NCBI RefSeq assembly: GCF_001907675.1 | Contig: NZ_MPNT01000002.1 | Location: 1 to 64,000, forward strand | Length of the DNA: 64,000 nucleotides | Reading direction: 5' to 3' | Origin: Mycobacterium paraffinicum | Lineage (GTDB): Bacteria > Actinomycetota > Actinomycetes > Mycobacteriales > Mycobacteriaceae | Part shown: piece by piece, positions 35,093 through 44,784 of the stretch | How positions within the stretch are numbered: position 1 is the stretch's first letter | Layout of the letters: every line of letters begins with the position of its first letter | Notes under the pieces: generated by a model | Databases searched by the model: none | The model's input: only the letters and a program-made list of their open reading frames with translations | What the model was told of the DNA's origin: nothing | Made by a program: the position numbers and the translations under genes

Positions 35093-36513
35093 AGGATCGC
35101 GCCCGGAGCGTATTTGGCGGCGTCCGGATAGCGGCTCACCAACGCGTCCACCAGCGCGGCGACCTCGTCCACCTGATCACCGGCGGCGCCGATGAACGCC
35201 TTCTTGTCGGCCAGCGCGGCGTCCAGCGCGGCCCGGTCCAGCGGCAGCCGCTCGTCGGCGGCCAACCGGTCCAGCAGGTCGGGCTCCGCGCCGCGTTCCC
35301 GCATCGCCAGAGCCGTCGCGACCGCATGTTCGCGGATCACATGATGCGCGGCCTCGCGACCCATGCCGGCGCGGACGGCGGCGATGAGCACCTTGGTGGT
35401 GGCCAGGAACGGCAGGTAGCGGTCCAGCTCGCGGGCGATCACCGCCGGGTAGGCACCGAACTCTTCGAGCACCGTCAGGAACGTCTCGATCTGCCCGTCA
35501 ATGGCAAAGAAGCTGTCCGGCAACGCGACTCGGCGCACCACCGAGCAGAACACGTCGCCCTCGTTCCACTGCGCGCCCGCCAGCTCGGCGGCCATCGAGG
35601 CATAGCCGCGCAACACCACCTGCAGCCCGTTGACCCGCTCACAACTGCGGGTGTTCATCTTGTGTGGCATTGCCGAGGACCCGACCTGGCCGGGCGCGAA
35701 ACCCTCGGTGACGAGCTCGTGCCCGGCCATCAGCCGGATGGTGTGGGCCATCGACGACGGTCCGGCGCCCAGCTGGACCAGAGCCGAAAGCACGTCGTGG
35801 TCCAGCGAGCGTGGATACACCTGCCCGACGCTGGTCAAAACGCTTGCGAAGCCGAGGAATTCGGCCACCCGCCGCTCCAGCTCGGCCAGTTTGACCGCGT
35901 CGCCGTCCAGCAGGTCCAGCATGTCCTGGGCGGTGCCCATCGGGCCCTTGATTCCGCGCAGCGGGTAGCGGTCGATCAACTCGCGCAGTCGGGTCAGCGC
36001 GATCAGCGTCTCTTGCGCGGCCGAGGCGAACCGCTTGCCCAGCGTGGTCGCCTGCGCGGCGACGTTGTGGCTGCGTCCGGCCATCACCAGGTCGCGGTAG
36101 GCCACCGCCCGCTCGGCGAGCCGCGCCGCGACCGCGACACCGTGGGAGAACACCAGTTCCAGCGACCGCCGGATCTGCAGCTGCTCGACGTTCTCGGTGA
36201 GGTCGCGGCTGGTCATCCCCTTGTGCACGTGCTCGTGGCCGGCCAGTGCGTTGAATTCTTCGATGCGCGCCTTGACGTCGTGGCGCAGGACTCGCTCGCG
36301 GTCCGCGATCGAGGCCAGGTCGACGTCCTCGAGCACCCGCTCGTAGTCGGCGATGGCGTCCTGCGGAACGTCCACACCCAGCTCCGCCTGGGCCTGCAGC
36401 ACCGCCAGCCACAGCCGGCGCTCCGCAACGACCTTGGCCTCCGGCGACCAGATCGCGACCATCTCCGCACTGGCGTACCGGGTGGCCAGGACGTTCGGAA
36501 TGCTCACAGACAT
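35089..36513 (-). CDS. purB: Adenylosuccinate lyase
   Basis: 474 residues. It cleaves SAICAR to AICAR and adenylosuccinate to AMP, both releasing fumarate. The fumarase-superfamily signature is [32 protein letters not shown] and [17 protein letters not shown] are also typical. The 3' end overlaps cyp126. It is the second purine gene in this window overlapped by a non-purine gene. Confidence 0.97.
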   Translation of the reverse strand: MSVSIPNVLATRYASAEMVAIWSPEAKVVAERRLWLAVLQAQAELGVDVPQDAIADYERVLEDVDLASIADRERVLRHDVKARIEEFNALAGHEHVHKGMTSRDLTENVEQLQIRRSLELVFSHGVAVAARLAERAVAYRDLVMAGRSHNVAAQATTLGKRFASAAQETLIALTRLRELIDRYPLRGIKGPMGTAQDMLDLLDGDAVKLAELERRVAEFLGFASVLTSVGQVYPRSLDHDVLSALVQLGAGPSSMAHTIRLMAGHELVTEGFAPGQVGSSAMPHKMNTRSCERVNGLQVVLRGYASMAAELAGAQWNEGDVFCSVVRRVALPDSFFAIDGQIETFLTVLEEFGAYPAVIARELDRYLPFLATTKVLIAAVRAGMGREAAHHVIREHAVATALAMRERGAEPDLLDRLAADERLPLDRAALDAALADKKAFIGAAGDQVDEVAALVDALVSRYPDAAKYAPGAIL

Positions 36514-36624
36514 AGAGCTTACGATCGGCCCGCCCCGCCGACCGGTTTGCGGTCACATCGCGCCCTTTTCGCGCTGGTACCTGTGTGGCCAACGTGACTT
36601 TCAGAGGCCCCTACCCTGGGCAGG

Positions 36625-37371
36625 GTGTATTTCGCCGGCGTCGATCTGGCCTGGGCCGGGCGCAACCCCACGGGGGTGGCGGCCGTCGACGCCGACGGCC
36701 ACCTCGTGCACATCGGCGCGGCACGCGACGACGCCACGGTGCTCGCCGCGTTGTCGCCGTACGTGCGGGGAAGTTGCGTCGTCGCCTTCGACGCGCCGCT
36801 GGTGGTGACCAATCCGACCGGCCAGCGGCCCGCCGAAGCGGCGCTCAACCGCGACTTCCGCAGGTTCGAAGCCGGCGCCCATCCGGCCAACACCGGGAAA
36901 CCCGAGTTCGCCCACGGTCCACGCGCGGCGCGATTGGCCCACGCGCTGGGCCTCGACACGGACCCGCGCTCCCCGGCGGCGCGGCGCGCCATCGAGGTCT
37001 ACCCGCATCCGGCGACCGTGGTGCTGTTCCGCCTTGCGCGGACGCTCAAATACAAGGCCAAGCCCGGCCGCGGCGTCGAACAGCTGCAATCCGAGCTTCT
37101 CGTGCTGATGGACGGAATCGAGAGGCTGGCGCACACCGCAGTGCCGTTACACGTGACAGGCCATGACGATTGGGGACGGCTGCGCACCTGCGTAACCACC
37201 GCCCGGCGCAAGAGCGAGCTGCGCCGCGCCGAGGATCCGATCGATGCCGTCGTATGCGCCTACGTGGCGTTGTACGCACAACGCTGCCCGGCCGACGTGA
37301 CGATCTACGGCGACTTCGCCACCGGGTACATCGTGACGCCATCGCTGCCCGCCGACCGCACGGGCCGCTGA
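36625..37371 (+). CDS. DUF429 protein (Rv0776c-like)
   Basis: 248 residues from GTG 36625. The opening FAGVDLAWAGRNPTGVAAVD has the Asp of an RNase H-like strand, VVAFDAPLVVTNPTGQRPAE a second conserved acidic site, and AIEVYPHPATVVLF plus RAEDPIDAVVCAYVALY complete the DUF429 pattern. Family members are predicted RNase H-fold nucleases of unknown role. Its last 67 bases overlap the convergent TetR gene, an unusually long 3' overlap. Confidence 0.85.
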   Translation: MYFAGVDLAWAGRNPTGVAAVDADGHLVHIGAARDDATVLAALSPYVRGSCVVAFDAPLVVTNPTGQRPAEAALNRDFRRFEAGAHPANTGKPEFAHGPRAARLAHALGLDTDPRSPAARRAIEVYPHPATVVLFRLARTLKYKAKPGRGVEQLQSELLVLMDGIERLAHTAVPLHVTGHDDWGRLRTCVTTARRKSELRRAEDPIDAVVCAYVALYAQRCPADVTIYGDFATGYIVTPSLPADRTGR

Positions 37372-37967
37372 TCGATCGGCGCGAGGACGTCGATGAGATC
37401 GACCACCGTCCCCAGCGCCGCCGCGCGGGGATCGCGGCCCTCCACCAAGGCGGACACCACGCAACCGTCGACCGCGCAGATCAGCGTGCACACCAGCTCG
37501 ATGTGCACCGTCCGGCCCGATCGCTCGATGGCCTCGGCCACGGCCTCCGCGCGCTGGCGCAGGCTGCGCCGCATCGTCTCGCGCAACGCGGGCAGCCGGG
37601 TGCACGCGATGTGCCGCTCGTAGCGCGAGATCAATTGGTCGCTGAGTCCCGGGCTGGACACGTCTCCCACGAGCAGGTCGACCAACACCTCGGCGATGGT
37701 CTCGGGGCCGCGACGCCGGCGGGACAGCGCGGCAACCCGCGACCGCAGCTGCGCCACCTCGATCATCGCGATGTGTTCGACGGCGCGCGCGATCAAATCG
37801 TCAAGGGACGAGAAGTAATACGTCGTCGAAGCCAACGGCAGTCCGGCCCGCCGCGCTACCGCGCGGTGCCCCACCGCCTCGAAACCGCCTTCGGCGAGCA
37901 GCTCGGCGGCGGCGCTGACGAGCGCATACCGTCGACGTTCTCCCTTGGGAGTGACTGCTGCCGTCAC
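37305..37967 (-). CDS. TetR-family regulator (Rv0775-like)
   Basis: 220 residues. HTH segment VGHRAVARRAGLPLASTTYYFSSLDDLIARAV at about 31-62 is canonical. GTG 37967. It diverges from the Tat-exported esterase gene across a 60-base gap with a 22-bp pseudo-palindrome, and its own 3' end runs 67 bases into the convergent DUF429 gene. Rv0775, the positional equivalent, is somewhat shorter as I recall. It probably represses itself and the esterase. Confidence 0.9.
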   Translation of the reverse strand: MTAAVTPKGERRRYALVSAAAELLAEGGFEAVGHRAVARRAGLPLASTTYYFSSLDDLIARAVEHIAMIEVAQLRSRVAALSRRRRGPETIAEVLVDLLVGDVSSPGLSDQLISRYERHIACTRLPALRETMRRSLRQRAEAVAEAIERSGRTVHIELVCTLICAVDGCVVSALVEGRDPRAAALGTVVDLIDVLAPIDQRPVRSAGSDGVTMYPVAKSP

Positions 37968-37988
37968 GAGTAGCCATCGTGCCAGCCA

Positions 37989-38010
37989 AAGTGGTACTGC
38001 ATTGCCATTT
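37989..38010. promoter_or_regulatory. 22-bp pseudo-palindrome in the TetR/esterase divergon
   Basis: Sixteen of 22 positions are symmetric (AAnTGGnAnTGCAnTnCCAnTT). It lies 17 bases before the esterase ATG and 21 bases from the TetR start, so a bound dimer would block both promoters. Confidence 0.55.
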
Positions 38011-38027
38011 CCGCCAAACGGCCTGGC

Positions 38028-38939
38028 ATGATGGCCCGCATGCCCGACTTGAGCCGCCGTGCCCTGCTGGGCCTCGGTGCCAGCGCGGCGGCGGGCGCAG
38101 TCGGCACCTATGCCCTCGACATCCTGTTCAAGCCGCGGCCGTCCCAGGCGATGCCGTTATCGCGGGCCGGCACCCAGGCGCCGCTGGCGCCGCCACCGCC
38201 CCTCGAGCCGGCCCCCCCGGGTCAGCCGGCGCCCACCATGGTGACCGGTTCCTTCGTCTCGGCGGCGCGCGGCGGCATCAACACCAACTGGGCCATCGCG
38301 CGCCCGCCCGGTCAGACCAAGGCGCTGCGACCGGTGATCGCGCTGCACGGCAAGGGCAGTGATGCGTCGACGGTGATGGCCGGCGGCGTCGAGCAGGGTC
38401 TGGCGCAGGCCGTCAACGCGGGGCTGCCGCCCTTTGCCGTGGTCGCCGTGGACGGCGGGGGCAGTTACTGGCACAAGAGGGCATCCGGCGAGGACAGCGG
38501 GGCCATGGTGCTCGACGAGCTCATACCCATGCTGGGGAACCAGGGTCTGGACACCTCGCGGGTGGCGTTCCTCGGCTGGTCGATGGGCGGCTACGGCGCG
38601 TTGCTGCTCGGCGGTCGGCTGGGCCCGGCACGCACCGCGGCCATCTGCGCGGTCAGCCCCGCGCTGTGGCTGTCCTCCGGCGCCGCGGCGCCCGGCGCGT
38701 TCGACGGGCCCGACGACTTCGCGGCGAACTCGGTGTTCGGCATGCCGGCGCTGGCGTCGATTCCCATTCGGATCGATTGCGGCGACAGCGATCCGTTCTA
38801 CGGCGCCACCAAGCAATTCATCGCGCAACTGCCCAACCCGCCCGCGGGCGGTTTCTCACCCGGTGGGCATAACGCGGAGTTCTGGAGTTCGCAACTGCCG
38901 GCCGAGCTCACCTGGATGGCCCCGCTATTGACGGCCTGA
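38028..38939 (+). CDS. Tat-exported esterase (Rv0774c-like)
   Basis: 303 residues. The N-terminus LSRRALLGLGASAAAGAVG is a twin-arginine signal, followed by a proline-rich linker (residues 50-70). The catalytic fold is alpha/beta hydrolase: VIALHGKGSDAST, nucleophile GWSMGGYGALL, acid near IDCGDSDPFYG, and His in PGGHNAEFW. It is probably a cell-envelope lipase or esterase, as reported for the M. tuberculosis homologue. ATG 38028, 38031 and 38040 are possible; 38040 (MPDLSRR) gives the most compact signal. Confidence 0.88.
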   Translation: MMARMPDLSRRALLGLGASAAAGAVGTYALDILFKPRPSQAMPLSRAGTQAPLAPPPPLEPAPPGQPAPTMVTGSFVSAARGGINTNWAIARPPGQTKALRPVIALHGKGSDASTVMAGGVEQGLAQAVNAGLPPFAVVAVDGGGSYWHKRASGEDSGAMVLDELIPMLGNQGLDTSRVAFLGWSMGGYGALLLGGRLGPARTAAICAVSPALWLSSGAAAPGAFDGPDDFAANSVFGMPALASIPIRIDCGDSDPFYGATKQFIAQLPNPPAGGFSPGGHNAEFWSSQLPAELTWMAPLLTA

Positions 38940-39012
38940 TGGCCGAGTGGGCCCGCGTCACGCCAGCGCGGCGCTGGTCACCGCGCGTCACGCCGGCGTT
39001 ACGCTCGCGAGG

Positions 39013-40596
39013 GTGACCGCACCATTCGACTGGGACTTCCCGTACGCCTGGCCGCGAAAGCCCATCCTGGCGGAAAACGTCGTGTGCACGTCACAACCGC
39101 TCGCCGCCCAAGCGGGCCTTCGGATGCTCGCCGAGGGCGGAAGCGCCGTGGATGCGGCGGTCGCCACCGCCATCGCCCTGACGGTGGTGGAGCCGGTATC
39201 CAACGGCATCGGGTCGGACGCCTTCGCCATCGTGTGGGACGGCCGGCAATTGCACGGGCTGAATGCGTCGGGTCGCTCGCCCGCGGCCTGGACCCCGGAA
39301 TACTTCGGCGGCAACGCCGTTCCGACGCTCGGCTGGAACGCGGTGACCGTGCCGGGGGCGGTCTCGGCGTGGACGGAACTGCATGCCAAGTTCGGCAGGC
39401 TTGCGTTCGAAAGACTCTTCGCGCCGGCAATCGGCTACGCCCACAAGGGTTTCCTGGTCTCGCCCACGGTCGCGGACCAGTGGGCGGCGCAGGTGCCACT
39501 CTTTGCAGAGCAGCCCGGCTTCGCCGCAGCGTTCATGCCCGGCGGGCGGGCACCAAAACCCGGTGAGGTGTTCAGGTTTACCGAGCAGGCGGCCACGCTG
39601 GAGAAAATCGCCGCGACCAACGGCGAGGTGTTCTACCGCGGGGAGCTGGCGGAGCGGCTGGAGGCACACGCCCTGGCCAACGACGGCGTGATGCGGACCA
39701 GCGACCTAGCGGCTCACCGCGCCGACTGGGTAGGCACCATCAGCGGAACCTACCGCGGGCTCACAGTTCACGAGATTCCGCCCAATGGCCAGGGCATCGT
39801 GGCGCTGATCGCGCTCGGGATCCTCCAGCATTTCGACATGTCTTCGCTCCCAGTCGATTCGGCCGAGAGTTTGCACCTGCAGATCGAAGCGCTCAAGCTG
39901 GCCTTCGCCGACGCGCAGGCATACGTTTGCGACATCGACCACATGAGGGTCCGTCCGGAGGGCCTGTTGGATGCGGAGTATCTGAGGCGGCGGGCCGGCC
40001 TGATTGACCGCGATCAGGCGAAGCCGGCGTCGGCGGGCACTCCCCGGGGCGGCACCGTATATCTCACCGCTGCCGATGCATCGGGGATGATGGTGTCGAT
40101 GATCCAGTCGAATTACATGGGTTTCGGGTCCGGGGTGGTGGTGCCGGGAACCGGCATTTCGCTACAAAACCGCGGAGCGGGTTTCGTTGCCGACCAAGGT
40201 CATCCGAATCGGGTCGGGCCGAACAAGCGGCCATTCCAAACGATCATCCCGGGCTTCGTCACCAAGAACGGTGCACCGGTGATGAGCTTCGGAGTGATGG
40301 GCGGCCCGATGCAGCCCCAGGGGCATGTGCAGGTCGTGGTCCGCATCGCCGACTACGGCCAAAACCCGCAAGCGGCTTGCGATGGTCCCCGGTTTCGTTG
40401 GGTGCAGGGCATGCAGGTCAGCTTTGAGCCGGGGTTTCCCGCGTCGACGCTGGACGAATTGCGTCGCCGCGGGCACGACCTGCTGGCGGTGGACGACTAC
40501 AACCAGTTTGGCAGCTGCCAGGCGATCTGGCGGCTCGACGACGGATATTTGGCGGTCAGCGATCCCCGCCGCGACGGCCAAGCCGCGGGTTACTGA
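39013..40596 (+). CDS. ggtA: Gamma-glutamyltransferase
   Basis: About 527 residues from GTG 39013, homologous to Rv0773c. It is an Ntn hydrolase made as one chain that cuts itself before a Thr; Thr348 in [14 protein letters not shown] aligns with that residue. The substrate-binding end ([16 protein letters not shown]) is conserved. There is no signal peptide, unlike exported GGTs, so the enzyme may act on cytosolic gamma-glutamyl or acylated substrates. Its last seven bases overlap convergent purD. Confidence 0.93.
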   Translation: MTAPFDWDFPYAWPRKPILAENVVCTSQPLAAQAGLRMLAEGGSAVDAAVATAIALTVVEPVSNGIGSDAFAIVWDGRQLHGLNASGRSPAAWTPEYFGGNAVPTLGWNAVTVPGAVSAWTELHAKFGRLAFERLFAPAIGYAHKGFLVSPTVADQWAAQVPLFAEQPGFAAAFMPGGRAPKPGEVFRFTEQAATLEKIAATNGEVFYRGELAERLEAHALANDGVMRTSDLAAHRADWVGTISGTYRGLTVHEIPPNGQGIVALIALGILQHFDMSSLPVDSAESLHLQIEALKLAFADAQAYVCDIDHMRVRPEGLLDAEYLRRRAGLIDRDQAKPASAGTPRGGTVYLTAADASGMMVSMIQSNYMGFGSGVVVPGTGISLQNRGAGFVADQGHPNRVGPNKRPFQTIIPGFVTKNGAPVMSFGVMGGPMQPQGHVQVVVRIADYGQNPQAACDGPRFRWVQGMQVSFEPGFPASTLDELRRRGHDLLAVDDYNQFGSCQAIWRLDDGYLAVSDPRRDGQAAGY

Positions 40597-41861
40597 ACGC
40601 TGATCTTGCCTTCGGCGGCCAGTAGCGCGATGTCACTTCGAAAGTGGCTGCCGGGCAACCGGATCGACCCGATCAATTGGTATGCCTGCGCCCGCGCGGC
40701 GGCGAGGTCGGCGCCGGTACCCACCACCGACAGCACCCGACCTCCCGACGACACGACCTCCCCGTCGTCGCGGCGCGCCGTGCCCGCGTGCAACACTCCC
40801 TCGGCCTCGGCGCCGGCGATCACGTCCCCGACGCGGGGACGGCCGGGATAGTTCTCCGCGGCCAGCACCACCGTGACGGCCGCACCCTGGTGCCAGCGCA
40901 ACTCGCCGAAGTCGGCCAGCTTGCCGGTACCGGCGGCGTACAGCAGCTGGCCCAGCGGTGAGTCCAGCAACGCCAGCACGGCCTGGGTTTCGGGGTCGCC
41001 GAAGCGGCAGTTGAATTCGACCACCGCCGGTCCCTTGCCGGTGATCGCCAACCCGACGTACAACAAACCGCAGAACGGGCTGCCGCGCCGAACCATCTCA
41101 GCCGCAACGGGTTCGACGATGTTGCCGACGATGTCGCGGTACACCTCGTCGGGAAGCCACGGAACCGGTGCGTAGGCGCCCATACCGCCGGTGTTGGGGC
41201 CGGTATCTCCGTCGCCGACACGCTTGAAGTCCTGCGCGGGCAACAGCGGCACCACCGTTTCACCGTCGACGACGCAGAACAGCGACACCTCGGGCCCGTC
41301 CAGGAACGACTCGAGCAGCACCGGGTGACCCGCCTCGAGCAGCCCGGCGGCGTGCGCCCGGGCGACACCGCGATCCGCGGTCACCACCACGCCCTTGCCC
41401 GCGGCCAGCCGGTCGTCCTTCACCACCCAGGCCGGGTCGCCCGCCGGAGGCCCGAACCGGTCCAGGGCGGTGTCCAAATGGGCGGGGCTGTCAACGGTTT
41501 CGCTGACCGCGGTGCGCACGCCGGCTGCGGCCATGACCTCCTTGGCGAACGCCTTGGACCCTTCGATGCGGGCGGCGTCCTTACTGGGCCCGAAGCAGAC
41601 GATGCCGGCGGTTCGCAGGGCGTCGGCCACGCCCAACACCAGCGGGACCTCCGGACCGATGACCACCAGGTCGGCCCGCACCTCGCGCGCCAAAGCGACG
41701 ACGTCGGAACCCGAGGTGACGTCCACGTCGTGCTGCTCGGCGACCCGGGCGGTGCCTGCGTTGCCGGGCGCGACAAACAGCGCCGTGACCTGCGGGTCTT
41801 TCCGAAGCGCCAGCAGCAGCGCATGTTCTCGGGCACCCGAACCGATCACCAGGACTCGCAC
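40590..41861 (-). CDS. purD: Phosphoribosylamine-glycine ligase (GARS)
   Basis: 423 residues. It catalyses ATP-dependent condensation of phosphoribosylamine and glycine. ATP-grasp features: [38 protein letters not shown], and [12 protein letters not shown]; the C-terminal [20 protein letters not shown] is the PurD signature. GTG start 41861. It overlaps the ggtA 3' end. Confidence 0.97.
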   Translation of the reverse strand: MRVLVIGSGAREHALLLALRKDPQVTALFVAPGNAGTARVAEQHDVDVTSGSDVVALAREVRADLVVIGPEVPLVLGVADALRTAGIVCFGPSKDAARIEGSKAFAKEVMAAAGVRTAVSETVDSPAHLDTALDRFGPPAGDPAWVVKDDRLAAGKGVVVTADRGVARAHAAGLLEAGHPVLLESFLDGPEVSLFCVVDGETVVPLLPAQDFKRVGDGDTGPNTGGMGAYAPVPWLPDEVYRDIVGNIVEPVAAEMVRRGSPFCGLLYVGLAITGKGPAVVEFNCRFGDPETQAVLALLDSPLGQLLYAAGTGKLADFGELRWHQGAAVTVVLAAENYPGRPRVGDVIAGAEAEGVLHAGTARRDDGEVVSSGGRVLSVVGTGADLAAARAQAYQLIGSIRLPGSHFRSDIALLAAEGKISVQ

Positions 41862-41911
41862 GACACGTCAGACTAGCCGGGGCAAACGCCACACGCCTAC
41901 GGCACCCGCGT

Positions 41912-42343
41912 TCACAGGATCTTTTCGAGCAGATTCTTGAGGTCTTTTCGCTGCGCGACGGAGAGGCGTCCGAGGCGCTTGTCGAACTCGGCGGACAGCA
42001 GCGCCAGCCCGTCCGCGGCGGCCTTGCGCCCGGCCGGGGTGAGCAGAAGCCGATGGCGCCGCAGATCGGTGGCGTCGATCTCGCGCCGCACGAAGCCCGC
42101 GGCCTCTAGCCGTTTGAGGTAGACCGTGACCGTCGCCTTGGGCATGCTCAACGCCGCCGCCAGTTCGGCCGGGTACGGGTTCTCATCGATCTCCGCGAGC
42201 AGGAACAGCTCCTTGGATTCGAGCCCTAGCGCGCAGATGTCGGCCTCGGCGCACGAGATGACCGACACCAGCACCCGGTAGTTCAACGACCAGATCTTGG
42301 CCGCGTCGACCGCCGGGACCGACTTGCCAGATCGTTCAGCCAT
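41912..42343 (-). CDS. MarR-family regulator
   Basis: 143 residues. Winged helix: PAELAAALSMPKATVTVYLKRLEAAGFVRREIDATDLRRHRLLLTPAGRKA, with the DxRxxxLxLT wing of MarR proteins. It diverges from an aldo-keto reductase gene across 58 bases holding an inverted repeat, so it likely controls that gene. MarR regulators of this kind often respond to phenolic or oxidising compounds. Confidence 0.88.
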   Translation of the reverse strand: MAERSGKSVPAVDAAKIWSLNYRVLVSVISCAEADICALGLESKELFLLAEIDENPYPAELAAALSMPKATVTVYLKRLEAAGFVRREIDATDLRRHRLLLTPAGRKAAADGLALLSAEFDKRLGRLSVAQRKDLKNLLEKIL

Positions 42344-42349
42344 GAACTA

Positions 42350-42367
42350 GTTTAGAACGGAACAAAC
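42350..42367. promoter_or_regulatory. GTTT-N10-AAAC inverted repeat in the MarR/AKR divergon
   Basis: GTTTAGAACGGAACAAAC has outer GTTT/AAAC arms and a central CG. It sits six bases from the MarR ATG and 34 bases before the reductase ATG. Symmetry is limited, so this is a weak candidate. Confidence 0.35.
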
Positions 42368-42401
42368 ACATACTCGAACAATCTACCAGAAAGCGGCCAC
42401 C

Positions 42402-43487
42402 ATGCCTCTGGACCAATACGTGACACTCGGACGCTCCGGCTTGCGCGTCAGCCCCCTGTGCCTGGGGGCCATGACGTTCGGTGAGGACCTCGGCTGGGGC
42501 ACCAGCGTCGAAGAGTCCCAACAGATCATCGATCGATACACCGACCTCGGTGGCAATTTCATCGATACCGCCAACTTCTACACCCGAAGCCACTCCGAGA
42601 AGATCATCGGCGACCACATCGGGCGCGACGCCGTCCGCCGGGATCGCCTGGTGATCGCCACCAAGTTCAGCGGCAACCTCTATCCGGGTGATCCCAACGG
42701 CGGCGGCTCGGGCCGCAAGTCGCTGATCAACGCCTGCGAAAATTCGTTGCGGCGTCTGCAAACCGACTACATCGACCTGTATTGGCTGCACATCTGGGAT
42801 GCCAACACACCCATCGACGAGACCATGGCTGCGCTCGACGATCTCGTCCGCGCCGGCAAGGTCCGCTACATCGGCGTCTCGGACACCCCGGCCTGGAAGA
42901 TCGCCCAGGCCAACCTCATCGCCCGATTCCGCGGCTGGTCGAGTTTCGTCGGCCTGCAGGTCGAGTACTCGCTGCTGGAGCGCTCCATCGAACAGGAACT
43001 GGTTCCGATGGCGGCCGAATTCGGCCTCGGCATCACACCGTGGTCACCGCTCAAGGGCGGCGCGCTCAGCGGCAAGTACACCCGGGCCAATGCCGGCCGG
43101 CAGGACTCCGGTCGGGGAGCGATGGTTGACGCCTTCCTCGACGACAAGACTTACGCGGTTGTCGACGAACTCGAGCTCATCGCCAAGGCCCACGGGACGA
43201 ACGTCGCCAGCGTGGCGCTGGCCTGGGTGCGCGCGCAGCCGGGCGTCTCGTCCGTCATCATCGGGGCGCGCAGGCTCTCGCAACTTAACGACAACGTCCG
43301 CGCCGTCGACGTGGGCCTCAGCGCCGACGAACTGGCTCGGCTCGACGCGCTGACCAAGCCGACGTTCGGGTTTCCGAACAACATGCTGGAGATGGCGCCG
43401 GGCATTCTCAACGGCGGGACGTCGGTCAACGGCGTCTCCGGGCCGATCTCCGAGTACGTGATGCCCGAGGGCGTGCGGCCTTACTGA
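42402..43487 (+). CDS. Aldo-keto reductase
   Basis: 361 residues with the AKR tetrad: Asp and Tyr in FIDTANFYTRSHSEKIIG, Lys in IATKFSGN, and His in LYWLHIWD. The NADPH tail is SSVIIGARRLSQLNDNVRA. The insertion around HSEKIIG and the overall length match AKR families acting on methylglyoxal-like or sugar aldehydes (YghZ/Gpr-like). It is controlled by the divergent MarR gene by inference. Confidence 0.92.
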   Translation: MPLDQYVTLGRSGLRVSPLCLGAMTFGEDLGWGTSVEESQQIIDRYTDLGGNFIDTANFYTRSHSEKIIGDHIGRDAVRRDRLVIATKFSGNLYPGDPNGGGSGRKSLINACENSLRRLQTDYIDLYWLHIWDANTPIDETMAALDDLVRAGKVRYIGVSDTPAWKIAQANLIARFRGWSSFVGLQVEYSLLERSIEQELVPMAAEFGLGITPWSPLKGGALSGKYTRANAGRQDSGRGAMVDAFLDDKTYAVVDELELIAKAHGTNVASVALAWVRAQPGVSSVIIGARRLSQLNDNVRAVDVGLSADELARLDALTKPTFGFPNNMLEMAPGILNGGTSVNGVSGPISEYVMPEGVRPY

Positions 43488-43492
43488 CCTGA

Positions 43493-43930
43493 TCAGTCCT
43501 TGTCGCCGGAGTGCATCTTCAACGCGGCATCCACGTTGGCCTTCTTGTCCTCCCCGGACCCCTTGGCCGCGGCCCTCTTGCGCTTGCCGACGACGGCGTC
43601 GACGGCGCCGTTGAGCGCCGAACCCAGCGGGAACCCGAGATAGTGGGTGAGGAATACCGCCATCTCCTTCAGCTCGGTCTCGGTGAGCTCGCCGTTGAGC
43701 AAAGCGGCGTTGATCTGGATCTCGGCGAGGTCGCGATTGCCGACCGCGGTGACCGCCGTCAGCGTCATGATGCGCTTGTCCCGCATCGACAACCCGGGCC
43801 GGGTCCAGATGCTGCCGAAGAGGTGGTCGACGGTCAGGTCGAAATACGCGTCGCCCTCGATGTTGGGCATCTCCCAGCCGTACACCTCGTTCATCTTTTC
43901 GAGGCCATTGCGGCGCAGTTCGTCCATCAC
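43493..43930 (-). CDS. Carboxymuconolactone decarboxylase-family protein (Rv0771-like)
   Basis: 145 residues. The CMD core is seen in RPGLSMRDKRIMTLTAVTAVGNRDLAEIQINAALLNGELTETELKE. The AhpD-type CxxC redox pair is absent, so a peroxidase-reductase role is unlikely and a decarboxylase/isomerase-like role more likely. The C-terminal 35 residues are a lysine-rich tail. Its start overlaps the upstream dehydrogenase stop (ATGA), last of a four-gene operon. Confidence 0.88.
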   Translation of the reverse strand: MMDELRRNGLEKMNEVYGWEMPNIEGDAYFDLTVDHLFGSIWTRPGLSMRDKRIMTLTAVTAVGNRDLAEIQINAALLNGELTETELKEMAVFLTHYLGFPLGSALNGAVDAVVGKRKRAAAKGSGEDKKANVDAALKMHSGDKD

Positions 43931-44784
43931 GCCTCTTCCTGTTCGTGCGGCACCCCGAGACCGGGGGCCAGCCGCTCGAGTGCTAGCTTAGCCATGGGCA
44001 AATCGACCCCCAACGCCTCGGCCAGCGCCAGCGCTAAGCTTAGGTCCTTCTCCCCGAGAGTGCGGGTATGAATGAATGGGTCGTGCAGGAAGTGCCCCGG
44101 CTCAAGGTCTTTGGCGTCGTCACGGAACATGATCGACCCAGCGCCGCCGGTCAGCTTGTCGGTGTGGCGCACGACATTGCCAAGGTCCTGCAGGTTCAAT
44201 CCCGCAGCATCAGCCAGCTTCCAGACCTCGCCGACGGCGGCGAACTCCGTGAAAGTCAGCATGTTGCGGGCCAGCTTCATGCGGGTGCCCGCTCCCGGCG
44301 GACCAGCATGCACGACCAGCTCCGCCCAATGCGAGAACGGCTCCTTGATCCGCAAGAAAACATCGTCCTCGGCTCCCACCATGGTGGCGAGCAGGCCCTT
44401 GCGCGCGGCCCCTGTTCCGCCACTCACCGGTGCGTCGATGACATGGATGTCACGCGGTTTGTATTCGCGCGCAAGCTCTTCGGCGGTGGTATCGCTGATG
44501 GTCGAGTGAATCGCGATGACGGTGCCCGCCTTGGCGTGTAACGCGAGCTCTGCGGCGACCTCGCGCACCTGCGCGTCGTTCAGCACGGTGACGTGAACAA
44601 TGTCGGCACTTGCCACATCGGCGACGCTGTCCGCCAGCAACGCACCCTTTTCGGCCAACGGCGTCATGGCCTCGGTGCGGATATCGTAAACCATTACACC
44701 GCCGGGCCATTCGGCCATTTTCTTGGCCATTGGCGTGCCTATGTTGCCCAGCCCGATATACCCCAGTTTCACGTGTTGGTTCAT
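43927..44784 (-). CDS. Beta-hydroxyacid dehydrogenase family oxidoreductase (Rv0770-like)
   Basis: 285 residues. The NAD(P) fold opens with LGYIGLGNIGTPMAKKM; DAPVSGGTGAARKGLLATMVG is the substrate motif, and Lys in RMKLARNML is the catalytic residue of 6-phosphogluconate/3-hydroxyisobutyrate dehydrogenase-like enzymes. ATG 44784 overlaps the SDR stop by 4 bp. Substrate is probably a 3-hydroxyacid formed or consumed with AldA and the SDR. Confidence 0.9.
   Translation of the reverse strand: MNQHVKLGYIGLGNIGTPMAKKMAEWPGGVMVYDIRTEAMTPLAEKGALLADSVADVASADIVHVTVLNDAQVREVAAELALHAKAGTVIAIHSTISDTTAEELAREYKPRDIHVIDAPVSGGTGAARKGLLATMVGAEDDVFLRIKEPFSHWAELVVHAGPPGAGTRMKLARNMLTFTEFAAVGEVWKLADAAGLNLQDLGNVVRHTDKLTGGAGSIMFRDDAKDLEPGHFLHDPFIHTRTLGEKDLSLALALAEALGVDLPMAKLALERLAPGLGVPHEQEEA

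Noticed and set aside
33875..35131. 418-codon plus-strand frame
   Set aside because: Antisense to cyp126; no motifs.
35326..36597. 423-codon open frame antisense to purB
   Set aside because: The complementary strand encodes a complete adenylosuccinate lyase; this frame is compositional.
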